The translations under genes and the position numbers were made by a program. DNA of 40,482 nucleotides, from the NCBI GenBank assembly GCA_028277585.1, contig JANQFY010000427.1:1-40482 (forward strand), read 5' to 3'. The stretch comes from Sedimentisphaerales bacterium. GTDB taxonomy: Bacteria; Planctomycetota; Phycisphaerae; Sedimentisphaerales; Anaerobacaceae. This document shows positions 17,795 to 25,344 of the stretch, piece after piece (positions within the stretch are counted from its first letter, which is position 1; every line of letters starts with the position of its first letter). The notes below the pieces were generated by a model, which had not been told where the DNA came from, searched no databases, and saw nothing but the letters and a program-made list of their open reading frames with translations.

Positions 17795-18866
17795 ACAGGT
17801 CCAAAGCTCGTTCCACCACCTGATCCATATTCAGATACTCGTATTGGGCCAGTCTACCGACGAAATGCACGTTGTCCAGTTCGTTCGCTCGGGCCCGGTA
17901 GGCGTCGTACAGTCGGCGGTTGGCCGGCGTGGGAATGGGGTAGCACGGCGTCCCCTCGACGCCGCTGTACTCATAGCAGATCGTGGTCTTCGGATGGCTC
18001 TGGAGGTAGAGGTGCTTGAATTCCGTGATCCGCGTGTAGTCATGTTCGTTCGGGTAGTTTACGACACCGACGTCTTGGAACTGTTTGGCCGAAAGGGTCT
18101 CGAATCGGAATCGGAGATGTCGATAGGGCAGCCGCCCCAGCGCGTAGTCGAAGAATGCGTCGATGGGACCCGTGTAGATCGCGCGGCGATACGACTCGCA
18201 GCCGGCTACCTGGGCGTAGTCGGTGCCAAGTCGCAGGGTGATCGAAGGGCTCTCGAGCATACGCTCGACCATCGCCGTGAAGCCCTCCTCGGGCAGTCCC
18301 TGATAGGGATCGTCGAAGTACCGTGTGTCCCGATCGAAACGAACAGGCAGCCTCTTCGTCACTTCCGGAGCCAACTGTTCCGGGTAGAGTCCCCACTGCT
18401 TCTTCGTGTAGTTCTTGAAGAACAGTTCATACAACTCCTCGCCGACCTGGGAGACGACCACATCCCGGGCGTTCTCGATGGTCGACCTTTCCACTCTTCG
18501 CTGCTCGAAGTAGGCGGCGAGCTGCTCGGCGGTGAACGGACGGTCGAAGAGCCGCTCCATCGTCGCGAGACTGATGGGCAGAGGGACCTGTCTGTCCCCG
18601 ACCTGAGCCAATACCCGATGCGTGTAGCCGTTCCACGTGGTGAACCGGCTGAGATAGTCCCACACGCGCTTGCTCTTGGTGTGAAAGATGTGCGGGCCAT
18701 ACCGCTGGATGAAGAGGCCCTCCTCGTTGCGAACGTCATAGGCATTGCCGGCTATGTGTTCGCGCTGCTCGACGAGCAGGACCGTCCGCTGCGACTCGTT
18801 GGCCAGTCGCTCGGCCAGTACACAGCCGGCTAGTCCGGCCCCAACAATGAGGTAGTCGTACGTCAT
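17769..18866 (-). CDS. glf: UDP-galactopyranose mutase
   Basis: A flavoenzyme that interconverts UDP-galactopyranose and UDP-galactofuranose, the precursor for galactofuranose in surface glycans. It is 365 aa, the usual length. The N-terminal FAD motif is VGAGLAGCVLAE (8-19). Further signatures: QREHIAGNAYD, the active-site region RYGPHIFHT, the NYTKKQWG motif, RDTRYFDDPYQGLPEEGF, and the C-terminal NYPNEHDYTRITEFKH plus ENxxF-type FVGRLAQYEYLNMD. All are conserved in the family. It follows wzz by 45 bp and precedes the GlfT-like gene with an overlap. Confidence 0.97.
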   Translation of the reverse strand: MTYDYLIVGAGLAGCVLAERLANESQRTVLLVEQREHIAGNAYDVRNEEGLFIQRYGPHIFHTKSKRVWDYLSRFTTWNGYTHRVLAQVGDRQVPLPISLATMERLFDRPFTAEQLAAYFEQRRVERSTIENARDVVVSQVGEELYELFFKNYTKKQWGLYPEQLAPEVTKRLPVRFDRDTRYFDDPYQGLPEEGFTAMVERMLESPSITLRLGTDYAQVAGCESYRRAIYTGPIDAFFDYALGRLPYRHLRFRFETLSAKQFQDVGVVNYPNEHDYTRITEFKHLYLQSHPKTTICYEYSGVEGTPCYPIPTPANRRLYDAYRARANELDNVHFVGRLAQYEYLNMDQVVERALDLFDWIRTSD

Positions 18867-18911
18867 AGGTTCGTTCGGCCGACCTGAATCGCAGGAGTCG
18901 CGTTTAGGACG

Positions 18912-20126
18912 CTATCCGGCCGGTTTCGGCGAGTCGGCGGGGTGCTGGCGCTCTTGTCCGTATTCCTGGACGACGGCGACGAAGGTCATGATCATAAGAA
19001 ACACGATCAGAGCGAGCACCGCCCGTTTGAGTGTATGCTTGGAGACGGGGTAGACGATCGGCTGCTCGCCCGCTCGCGTATTGACCAGCATCAGCCCCTG
19101 CGTCTTGCGAATGTAGGATTTCAGATAATCCACCATCGTATTCTCGTCGCACGCCTGCATCTGTTCGTTCAGGAACGCGAGGAACTCGGGAACCGTGTAG
19201 TAGACCAGCAAACGCCCTTCGATTTCGCCGAGGAGTCGGCCGTTCATCGCCAGGACCTTGAGATAGTAGCTGTACATCTCCTCTTCGCTGTTCAAGGTCT
19301 CTTGCAGGTCGATGATCTTTGACTGCACCGCGTCACGCTGCAGGGCCAGGGGCAAGAACTCGCGACTCTCAGCGACTTCGGTGAACTGGAGCACGACGTT
19401 GCTCTGGGCTCCCTCCGAGGGCGCCTCGGGCAAACTCGAAAGCTGCTGCAATCGCGTTTTCTCCTTCTGCAACTCGATGGTTTGGCTGAAGCGGCTGTCG
19501 GCGATTTCGGCCGCCAGTTCCTCGATCTCCTGAATCGATTCGATCAGATCCTTGCGGATCTCATAGACGGGCAGTACACGTTCGAAGTTGTCCGTGACCG
19601 CTTCCGAGACGGCGCCCATTTCGTCTTCGGAATCGCCCGTGATCGCGATCGAAAGCAGTTGGGCTTTGGATTTGCTGATCTCTTCAGAGGTCGTCGGGTC
19701 GGTGGTTTGCAGTCGGGTCGGGTAGGCCGGGGAGACGCTGAAGCGTATCAATCGGTGCAGCGCCTGTTCGGTCTGGGCGGTCTCCAGTTTCAGTGCATAT
19801 CCTGTGACGCCTTTCTCTCGGAGGCGCGCGACGATCTTGTCCAGGTTCTCGGAGCTGTAGAAGCGCCGCAGAAGGACATTGTACTCGCTCTCCATGAGCG
19901 GGCGCTCATAGACAAAGGTCGTTGTGTATCGCAAGGGCCAGAAGTGGATTGCACACGCCAATCCCAGCGTGGGCAAGATCGATCCGACGAGAATCATCAA
20001 GCGGCGCTTCCACAGGAGTCGCCCATAGCGCAGGAGGCCCGGTTCGCCCAGGCGCTGCGCCGGCCGATCGCTCAGGGGTCTGTCGGAGGCGGTTGTTGCG
20101 GGTGTGGTCTGTTGTGATTCAGTCAT
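18912..20126 (-). CDS. Wzz-type polysaccharide chain-length regulator
   Basis: A 404-aa inner-membrane protein of the polysaccharide co-polymerase class. After a short Pro/Arg-rich cytoplasmic head it has one transmembrane segment (about 43-67), a long periplasmic part rich in predicted coiled coil (about 170-300, with EIEELAAEIADSRFSQTIELQKEK-type heptads), and a second transmembrane segment (about 366-388) near the C-terminus. No tyrosine kinase domain is attached. This is the first gene of the polysaccharide operon, with a near-consensus promoter about 80 nt upstream; with the Wzy-like polymerase it would set chain length. A Wzx flippase and Wza exporter are not in this window. Confidence 0.85.
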   Translation of the reverse strand: MTESQQTTPATTASDRPLSDRPAQRLGEPGLLRYGRLLWKRRLMILVGSILPTLGLACAIHFWPLRYTTTFVYERPLMESEYNVLLRRFYSSENLDKIVARLREKGVTGYALKLETAQTEQALHRLIRFSVSPAYPTRLQTTDPTTSEEISKSKAQLLSIAITGDSEDEMGAVSEAVTDNFERVLPVYEIRKDLIESIQEIEELAAEIADSRFSQTIELQKEKTRLQQLSSLPEAPSEGAQSNVVLQFTEVAESREFLPLALQRDAVQSKIIDLQETLNSEEEMYSYYLKVLAMNGRLLGEIEGRLLVYYTVPEFLAFLNEQMQACDENTMVDYLKSYIRKTQGLMLVNTRAGEQPIVYPVSKHTLKRAVLALIVFLMIMTFVAVVQEYGQERQHPADSPKPAG

Positions 20127-20211
20127 GAGTCGGCCATCGCAAGCAGGTCTCTAGTGGATAGGGTCGCGACACCAAGGCGCTACCGATCGCGCTGCCGCGG
20201 CCTGCGAGGCA

Positions 20212-20240
20212 ACTATAGATTCACCCCACCGTCTTGTCAA
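20212..20240 (-). promoter_or_regulatory. Near-consensus sigma70 promoter of the polysaccharide operon
   Basis: Minus strand: perfect TTGACA (20235-20240), 17-nt spacer, TATAGT (20212-20217, 5/6). Transcription would start near 20205, leaving a leader of about 80 nt before wzz. It is one of the best promoter matches in the window. Confidence 0.65.
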
Positions 20241-20343
20241 GATTCGCGTCTCTTGGCCGCCGGGCCCCTGTGATATCCGCCCGTTGAGCTGGGGTCACAG
20301 TGTTATCGGGCGATTATTAGCTGTAGCAAGTTTCCATTACCCC

Positions 20344-20359
20344 TAAATTAGCTAATTTA
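20344..20359. repeat. Perfect 16-bp AT-rich palindrome (possible operator)
   Basis: TAAATTAGCTAATTTA is its own reverse complement. It stands out as an AT island in GC-rich DNA within the 470-bp gap between wzz and the gene at 20596, about 105 bp upstream of the wzz promoter. A dimeric regulator site is possible; no regulator is encoded next to it. Confidence 0.55.
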
Positions 20360-20421
20360 ACTCACGCTAGGCCTCGTTCTTGCCCGATATACACGGTGGC
20401 TCGCTGAAGATGGTTGCACGA

Positions 20422-20447
20422 ACATCCCTGACGGGGTGTTGTTCTTT
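20422..20447 (+). terminator. Terminator-like hairpin in the wzz-20596 intergenic region
   Basis: ACATCCC (20422-20428) pairs with GGGGTGT (20433-20439) around a TGAC loop, with one G-U pair, followed by a T-rich tail TGTTCTTT (20440-20447). On the plus strand this would stop a transcript arising just upstream, although no gene is seen there. The remainder of 20127-20595 holds nothing else that I can support besides the promoter and palindrome. Confidence 0.35.
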
Positions 20448-20595
20448 GCAATTGCGTTGTTCCTAGTGAACGAGCGAAATGGGTCATAGCGTCGGGCTGG
20501 AGCATGGTCATGGGACGCTATGTTGAAGGATTATCAGGATCCATTGCCCGCTGCGACAGCCTGATCGTCGATCGTGGGCTCAGAAGGCAGAATCC

Positions 20596-21468
20596 ATGGA
20601 TTGGGAAGCTGGTTTCGACAATGCATTCTCGGACGTGTTTCGAGGTCGCAATCTCCTCCTGTTGGTCGCCTCCTGGCTTGGGGGTGTTCTCGTCTTTGTG
20701 GTCTACGGGGTTCTCTCCGGGCCGTTGGTACCCTGCGAGGCGTATGTGGCTCATCCGTCGGTGGCGCCAGAGGGCAACGAGACCGGCGCGGTAGCGGCCC
20801 GGCGTCACGACGACGGGGCGGGGTCGAGATATCGCTATCGTATAGCGTTCGACAACCTTTCCGCTCAGGACAACTCGGCAGGTGTCTTCAGAACGGCGTC
20901 CAGCAAACGCATTCGCATCGATAATCTCCACGTGGCCTTCAAGTGCTCCGGTACGATCTGCGGTGCTGATTCCTGGCAGCACGTTGGTTGGAGCGAGTTT
21001 CACGATCTGTTTGCCCCGCGGCAGCGGGGTGATTCACAGGCGGGGCAGCTTGGAATCCTCGATGAATTCGGTTCCGGCGGCGACGATTGGTCCGCGCGGG
21101 TCGACCTGGCCAATGCGACGGAGGTCGAGATACACAATCTCATCTGGGAGGTTCGCGATGGGTACGGCATGGACCTGCGGGTGCAGTGCAGGCTCGCGCG
21201 ACTCCAGTGCGCAACGTCTCGCGTCACACTGTGCGGCCGCGTCACTTTGGCTGCCTCCGGGGTGACGCTTGAGAGTAACCATGTCGAAATGAATGTGCAT
21301 GACGAGACCCTTGTCGTGCCGGGACGCTATGTACTGACCGATGGAGGGCGCCGAGAGGCCGGGTCTGGGATGTGCTTCGATCGGGCCCTGAGAATCATCG
21401 ATGCAACGGTACTGGATGCTGGAGGGAGCCAAGGATGGGCACGCGGATTGCCGTTACGAGCATTCTGA
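20596..21468 (+). CDS. Unrecognised protein with one transmembrane segment
   Basis: A 290-aa protein, start ATG 20596 with AAGG 8 nt upstream. A short acidic head (MDWEAGFDNAFSD) is followed by one transmembrane helix (about 19-42), so most of the protein probably lies outside the cytoplasm. The remainder contains three Cys pairs or near-pairs (KCSGTIC, QCRLARLQC) and beta-rich, Val/Asp-rich segments such as RVTLAASGVTLES. No known domain is recognised. Its last 34 bp overlap the start of the next gene, so the two are co-translated and probably work together. No good promoter is visible directly upstream. Confidence 0.7.
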   Translation: MDWEAGFDNAFSDVFRGRNLLLLVASWLGGVLVFVVYGVLSGPLVPCEAYVAHPSVAPEGNETGAVAARRHDDGAGSRYRYRIAFDNLSAQDNSAGVFRTASSKRIRIDNLHVAFKCSGTICGADSWQHVGWSEFHDLFAPRQRGDSQAGQLGILDEFGSGGDDWSARVDLANATEVEIHNLIWEVRDGYGMDLRVQCRLARLQCATSRVTLCGRVTLAASGVTLESNHVEMNVHDETLVVPGRYVLTDGGRREAGSGMCFDRALRIIDATVLDAGGSQGWARGLPLRAF

Positions 21469-22847
21469 TTTGCTGTGTTCTGGCGCCGGTTGCCTCGGCG
21501 CTGAATGCGGATGACTACATCATTGCCGGCCGGGCCAGGCTGTTTGCCGGGACGGCGGCGGGGCTTGCCGAGGCGAGCGATATCTTTGAGGCGGGTCTAA
21601 GTGACCTGGATTGCTCGACCTGCCCCGTGGATGGAGAGCTTATGTTGCTCTATGCCGTTACGCGTACGGCGACGCTCTTCGTCGATCACAACGACGTCCT
21701 GGCTTCAGAAGATTTCCTTGGCTTGGCCGATGCGTTCGGTGTTCCTCTGGTGGCGATCGCTCCTTTCTGTACCGAGATGGATATCGAGCGTGCCGGACCC
21801 GTCGTTCGCTCGCAGGGGGTTCGGGTTGACGACAAGGCCGTGCGAGATGTGCTGGAGGAGACCGTTATCCCCGAATTGGCGGGTATCATTGAGCAACTGA
21901 ATTCCATCGACAATTCGGCCGGCGCGTTTGTCGTCTACCTTGCGCCTGAGGAAACGGGCTTGCCCGACGAACTCGAAATCGACTATGGAGATGTCCTGGT
22001 CTTCAAGGGGCTTCTGCTCGCTTACAAGGGCGTTCTTCTGGCTCAGATGGCTCGGGACGTCCACGACCTCGTCCTCGGCGCCGGATCGGACGCAGAGTTC
22101 CCAGGGGCCGGATTGGAGGCGATCCAGGGTGCTTCATCGCTTCCGGCTGCGTTTTCGGTTGTGCAGGCAACCGAGGGGGACGAGGAACTACTGGCCCAAG
22201 CCAGGGCGGATTGCGTCGAGGCGCTGACGACCTACCTTGGCGCGCTCGAGTCCATTGCAGCGGAGAATCACCCGGCCGGGGCCGATCCTCAGGACAACGA
22301 GTTCGTCTACATCGACCCGGAAGCGTACGCTCAGGTGGGCGCCTATCGCCAGACTCTGGACGCGCTGCGGAGGAGATTGGCTGACGGCACGGCGTCCAGT
22401 CGCGCCGGCGATGCCGAGATCTACGCCGTCTATGGCGTAGATTCCGTGAGATTTGGAGAGCTGATTCTTATTCTCGACGGCCCGGGCGCGGGAGGCCGGC
22501 AGGGGCGGCTTGTCCTGGACGATGGGGCTGCCTTGGAAGTCGATTGGTGCACTGATCTTGGCAACGGCGAGATCGGGGTCAGTCTCTTTGACTCGGATCA
22601 GAATCGAGAGGGTTGGCTCGAGGGGGCGATCGATCTCGACCATCACGTGATCCAGTTCGCTTCCCTGGAAGTCTGGGGAGGGGCCTCCGAGGATTCGGCG
22701 GAGGAGGATTCTGGGGCGTTTCTGCCACCGCATGTGACTTTGGAATGGCTGGGCGGGCTCTGGTCGGAGCAGGTGAAGGGCTTCGTCGCGGCCTCTCAGT
22801 CATGGTTTGCGTCGGCGCAGCGAACGGGGTCCCCCGGGCTCGATTAG
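21435..22847 (+). CDS. Secreted helical protein of unknown function
   Basis: ATG 21435 was chosen: GGAGGGAG lies just upstream and the product begins with a clear signal peptide, MGTRIAVTSILICCVLAPVA, with cleavage near ASA-LNADDY. An in-frame upstream ATG would lie deep in the preceding gene. The mature part (about 450 aa) is acidic. Residues 25-330 look helical with repeat-like hairpins, for example DYIIAGRARLFAGTAAG near the N-terminus and DYGDVLVFKGLLLAYKGVLL in the middle, a pattern I associate with unnamed secreted proteins of other diderm bacteria. The last 150 residues are beta-rich (ELILILDGPG, GRLVLDDGAALEVDW). There is no catalytic signature. It overlaps the preceding gene by 34 bp. 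Confidence 0.75.
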   Translation: MGTRIAVTSILICCVLAPVASALNADDYIIAGRARLFAGTAAGLAEASDIFEAGLSDLDCSTCPVDGELMLLYAVTRTATLFVDHNDVLASEDFLGLADAFGVPLVAIAPFCTEMDIERAGPVVRSQGVRVDDKAVRDVLEETVIPELAGIIEQLNSIDNSAGAFVVYLAPEETGLPDELEIDYGDVLVFKGLLLAYKGVLLAQMARDVHDLVLGAGSDAEFPGAGLEAIQGASSLPAAFSVVQATEGDEELLAQARADCVEALTTYLGALESIAAENHPAGADPQDNEFVYIDPEAYAQVGAYRQTLDALRRRLADGTASSRAGDAEIYAVYGVDSVRFGELILILDGPGAGGRQGRLVLDDGAALEVDWCTDLGNGEIGVSLFDSDQNREGWLEGAIDLDHHVIQFASLEVWGGASEDSAEEDSGAFLPPHVTLEWLGGLWSEQVKGFVAASQSWFASAQRTGSPGLD

Positions 22848-22910
22848 CGCAGAAAAGGCCCCACCCTCTCGACGTGATACAGCGGAGAATACCCGCGGAA
22901 GTGAAAAAAA

Positions 22911-22995
22911 CGGAGAGGGCGGGATTCGAACCCGCGGTACCCGAAGGCACACTGGTTTTCGAAACCAGCTCGATAAGCCACTCCGACACCTCTCC
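22911..22995 (-). tRNA. tRNA-Ser (anticodon CGA)
   Basis: Read on the minus strand from 22995: acceptor stem GGAGAGG pairs with CCTCTCC, anticodon stem CTGGT/ACCAG with loop TTCGAAA giving anticodon CGA (reads UCG), a long class II variable arm (GTGCCTTCGGGTACC region) and T arm GCGGG-TTCGAAT-CCCGC. The discriminator base is G, as in other serine tRNAs. CCA is not encoded. A run of seven T follows directly, which may end transcription. Confidence 0.96.
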
Positions 22996-23060
22996 GGTAC
23001 TGCTTCGGTCGTTCCCGGCCGCGACCCGGAATCCCGGTTCCGACCGTAAGTAGCTCCCCC

Positions 23061-23088
23061 ATTGTAACTTGGGTCGGCTTTCGATCAA
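23061..23088 (-). promoter_or_regulatory. Candidate promoter for tRNA-Ser
   Basis: Minus strand: TTGATC (23083-23088), 16-nt spacer, TACAAT (23061-23066). The start near 23054 gives a 5' leader of about 60 nt for RNase P to remove. Confidence 0.45.
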
Positions 23089-23232
23089 GCAGAAAATCCG
23101 ACCCTTCGCGCCGAATCCCCAACCAGTTGGATGAAATCCGCTTTGTCGGCCCATGCTCCGCTTCCCGGTCGGCGCAGCGAGACTCGCCAGGCGGGTGACG
23201 AGACAATTGTCCAAGAAAAACCTGAATAGGCC

Positions 23233-23262
23233 TTGCATGTGGTGAACAAAAGTTCATACTAT
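23233..23262 (+). promoter_or_regulatory. Candidate promoter of the efflux operon
   Basis: TTGCAT (23233-23238), 18-nt spacer, TACTAT (23257-23262). The first inverted repeat (23243-23256) fills the spacer between the two elements, the usual position for a TetR operator that blocks RNA polymerase. Confidence 0.45.
23243..23256. promoter_or_regulatory. Putative TetR operator, copy 1
   Basis: TGAACAAAAGTTCA: perfect 5-bp arms TGAAC/GTTCA around AAAA, lying inside the spacer of the promoter candidate. A second copy differing at two positions lies 39 bp downstream. Confidence 0.55.
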
Positions 23263-23281
23263 GAATAGATATATCTCGTAA

Positions 23282-23295
23282 TGAATATAAGTTCA
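23282..23295. promoter_or_regulatory. Putative TetR operator, copy 2
   Basis: TGAATATAAGTTCA: same 14-bp layout as copy 1 with arms TGAA/TTCA, 12 of 14 bases identical. It lies 19 bp before the TetR start codon, between promoter and ribosome site. Confidence 0.5.
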
Positions 23296-23314
23296 ATTAT
23301 CTGAGGTGAAGAAT

Positions 23315-23941
23315 ATGAGCGAACAGGAGAAGCTCTCACGTCGGCAGCGTGACCGGCTGCGGCACAAGGAGGAAATCCTGGCCGCGGCGTTGAAGCTCTT
23401 CTCGGAAAGGGGCTTTCACGATGTCTCGATGCAGGAGATCGCCGCTGAGGCCGAGTTTGCCACTGGGACTCTGTACAATTTCTTCCCCAGCAAGGAGGCG
23501 CTTTTCGACACGCTGATCGATGACTCGGCTGAGCGGATCGTAGGCCAGTTGGCGGCCATCCTCGATCGGCCCGGTACGGAGGTCGAACGCCTGTCCTGCT
23601 ACTTCCGGTCGCTGCCGGCTCAGCTCGAGGAGCACGCGCCGTTCATCAAGCTCTACGTCTCCGAGGTGGGAACTCGCAGCGTCAAGTTGGCCAGGTACCG
23701 CGACAAACCTGAGGTCAGCACCATCATTGCCACGAAGCTGCAAGGGCTCCTGGAATCCGGAATCCGTAAGGGGCTCTTCCGTTCGGTGGATGCCGAGGTG
23801 ACCGCCATTGCGATCACTTCGACCCTTGAGACGGTGGCGTTCAACACGGGCGAGAAATTCGATCGCGCCGAAGTCACTCAGATCATGGCCAAGGCCGAGC
23901 ATCTCTTCTTGGAAGGGCTCTTGCAGCCGGAGGGGCGGTGA
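23315..23941 (+). CDS. TetR-family repressor, first gene of the efflux operon
   Basis: A 208-aa regulator. ATG 23315 is used: GAGG (23303-23306) lies 8 nt upstream; a GTG at 23306 is in frame but would overlap that site. The N-terminal helix-turn-helix is clear: EEILAAALKLFSERGFHDVSM, then QEIAAEAEFATGTLYNFFPSKEALF, closely matching the TetR_N consensus. The C-terminal ligand domain is helical and not diagnostic. The gene is 2 bp before the TolC-type gene and is followed by the pump genes, so it most likely represses its own operon through the paired 14-bp inverted repeats and is released by a pump substrate. The ligand is unknown. Confidence 0.92.
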   Translation: MSEQEKLSRRQRDRLRHKEEILAAALKLFSERGFHDVSMQEIAAEAEFATGTLYNFFPSKEALFDTLIDDSAERIVGQLAAILDRPGTEVERLSCYFRSLPAQLEEHAPFIKLYVSEVGTRSVKLARYRDKPEVSTIIATKLQGLLESGIRKGLFRSVDAEVTAIAITSTLETVAFNTGEKFDRAEVTQIMAKAEHLFLEGLLQPEGR

Positions 23942-23943
23942 GC

Positions 23944-25344
23944 ATGGTTGGCAGATTCGCAACGGGCCTCATCTTGACGGCACTCACTTTGCTGGCGTTG
24001 ACGGGCTGCAAGAGTTTCGATGGCGAAGAAGTCCGCCGGGAGCACGCCAGGGACTATCCTCACGCCTTGGCGCAGGCGACCGAACGGGCCCTGGCGGAGA
24101 GGGGTCCGCTTGGTCTGGAAGACTGCATTCGCTTGGCGTTGGAGCACAGCCTCGAGACGCGCAGCGCCGAGATTGAGCAACGAATCGCCCGGCTGGATCG
24201 GAAGATTGCCTTCGCGAACTTCCTGCCCAGCGTGCAGGTCGACTACATGCACTACGAGTTCGATCCGGAGATCTCCCTGGAATTGGGCGACATGGCGATG
24301 GACATCGATAGGGTCCGCACGCTGACTTGGCAGGCGAACATGTCGATCTTCAATCCGGCTACGTGGTTTCTCTACTCGATGCGTAAGCGGGGCGAAGAGA
24401 TCGCCGAATTGGTCACCGACTACACGAAGCAGATGACCGTGCTGCAGGTGACGGTGCTCTACTACCAATCGCTTTCCCTGGAAGAGATGGATCAGGCCCT
24501 TGAGGCCGATCTGGCCGCGGCGGTGGCTCTGGAGAAGGAGCTGGGCGCCCTCCATGCCGAAGGGTTGCTCAGCGAATGGCAGGCGGATCAAGCGAAGTTC
24601 CTCATCCGCGCCCGTCGGTTCGAGCGCGATCGAACGCGACGTCAGCTCACCGAGAGCAAAGCGGATCTGCTGGCCGTGATGGGGCTTACGCCTACGGCGC
24701 CGATCGCGTTGAAAGCGCAGACGCCTCTGGAGCCACCGGCTGAGCCTGTGGAGGAACTGATTGTCGAGGGGCTGCTTTCGCATCCTCAGTTGTTGATTGC
24801 CGATCGCAGCATTGAGATTTCCCGAGCGCAGGTCAAGACGGCCGTGACGAACTTCCTACCCCAACTGTTCGGCTTCGTTTCGTTTCCTGACTCGCTGGAC
24901 GACCTGATCGAGACCTCGGATCAGTGGATGTACGGTTTGTCGGGCACGATGACGCTGTTCAACGGCTTTGCGAACATCAACGAATACAAGGCGGCCAGAG
25001 AGCGCCGAGAAAAGAGCTTCCTTGCACGCGAACAAGCCTCTCTGGCCGTCATGCTTGAGGTTCTCAAGGCCCACCTGATGCTCACGACCGTGACCGAGCA
25101 GACCGAACTGGCGCAGGAGTTCTATGAGGTGACGGCCAAACGGCTGGCCGAGACGGAGCAGCAGTGGCGCGAGGGACTGGTCAATTCGTCGGAGTTGCTC
25201 GACTTGAGAGCCGAATGCGATAAAGCGCGCGTCCAGGCGATCAACGCCCGCTTCCAGCACCAGGTCGGCACGGCGACGCTATTGAATGTGATGGGGGAAA
25301 CGAAGATCGATTACGAGGAGCCAGAGCATGACGGCGCATCCTGA
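23944..25344 (+). CDS. TolC/OprM-type outer-membrane efflux lipoprotein
   Basis: The outer-membrane channel of the tripartite pump. ATG 23944 has GGAGGGG 8 nt upstream, just 2 bp after the TetR stop. The product is 466 aa, of normal length. The N-terminus is a lipoprotein signal ending in the lipobox LTGC with Cys at residue 22, as in the OprM/NodT branch. It then shows the duplicated outer_membrane_efflux layout: LEDCIRLALEHSLETRSAEIE (first repeat start), long helices rich in Glu, Ala, Gln, and a second half from about residue 270 with EISRAQVKTAVTNFLPQLFG and LFNGFANINEYKAARE. It overlaps the membrane fusion protein gene by 17 bp. Confidence 0.93.
   Translation: MVGRFATGLILTALTLLALTGCKSFDGEEVRREHARDYPHALAQATERALAERGPLGLEDCIRLALEHSLETRSAEIEQRIARLDRKIAFANFLPSVQVDYMHYEFDPEISLELGDMAMDIDRVRTLTWQANMSIFNPATWFLYSMRKRGEEIAELVTDYTKQMTVLQVTVLYYQSLSLEEMDQALEADLAAAVALEKELGALHAEGLLSEWQADQAKFLIRARRFERDRTRRQLTESKADLLAVMGLTPTAPIALKAQTPLEPPAEPVEELIVEGLLSHPQLLIADRSIEISRAQVKTAVTNFLPQLFGFVSFPDSLDDLIETSDQWMYGLSGTMTLFNGFANINEYKAARERREKSFLAREQASLAVMLEVLKAHLMLTTVTEQTELAQEFYEVTAKRLAETEQQWREGLVNSSELLDLRAECDKARVQAINARFQHQVGTATLLNVMGETKIDYEEPEHDGAS

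Noticed and set aside
22579-23238. Open frames on both strands across the tRNA-Ser region (including a plus frame with the ERAGFEPAVP string)
   Set aside because: They run through the tRNA; that peptide string is the translated T-arm/acceptor sequence commonly mis-called as protein.
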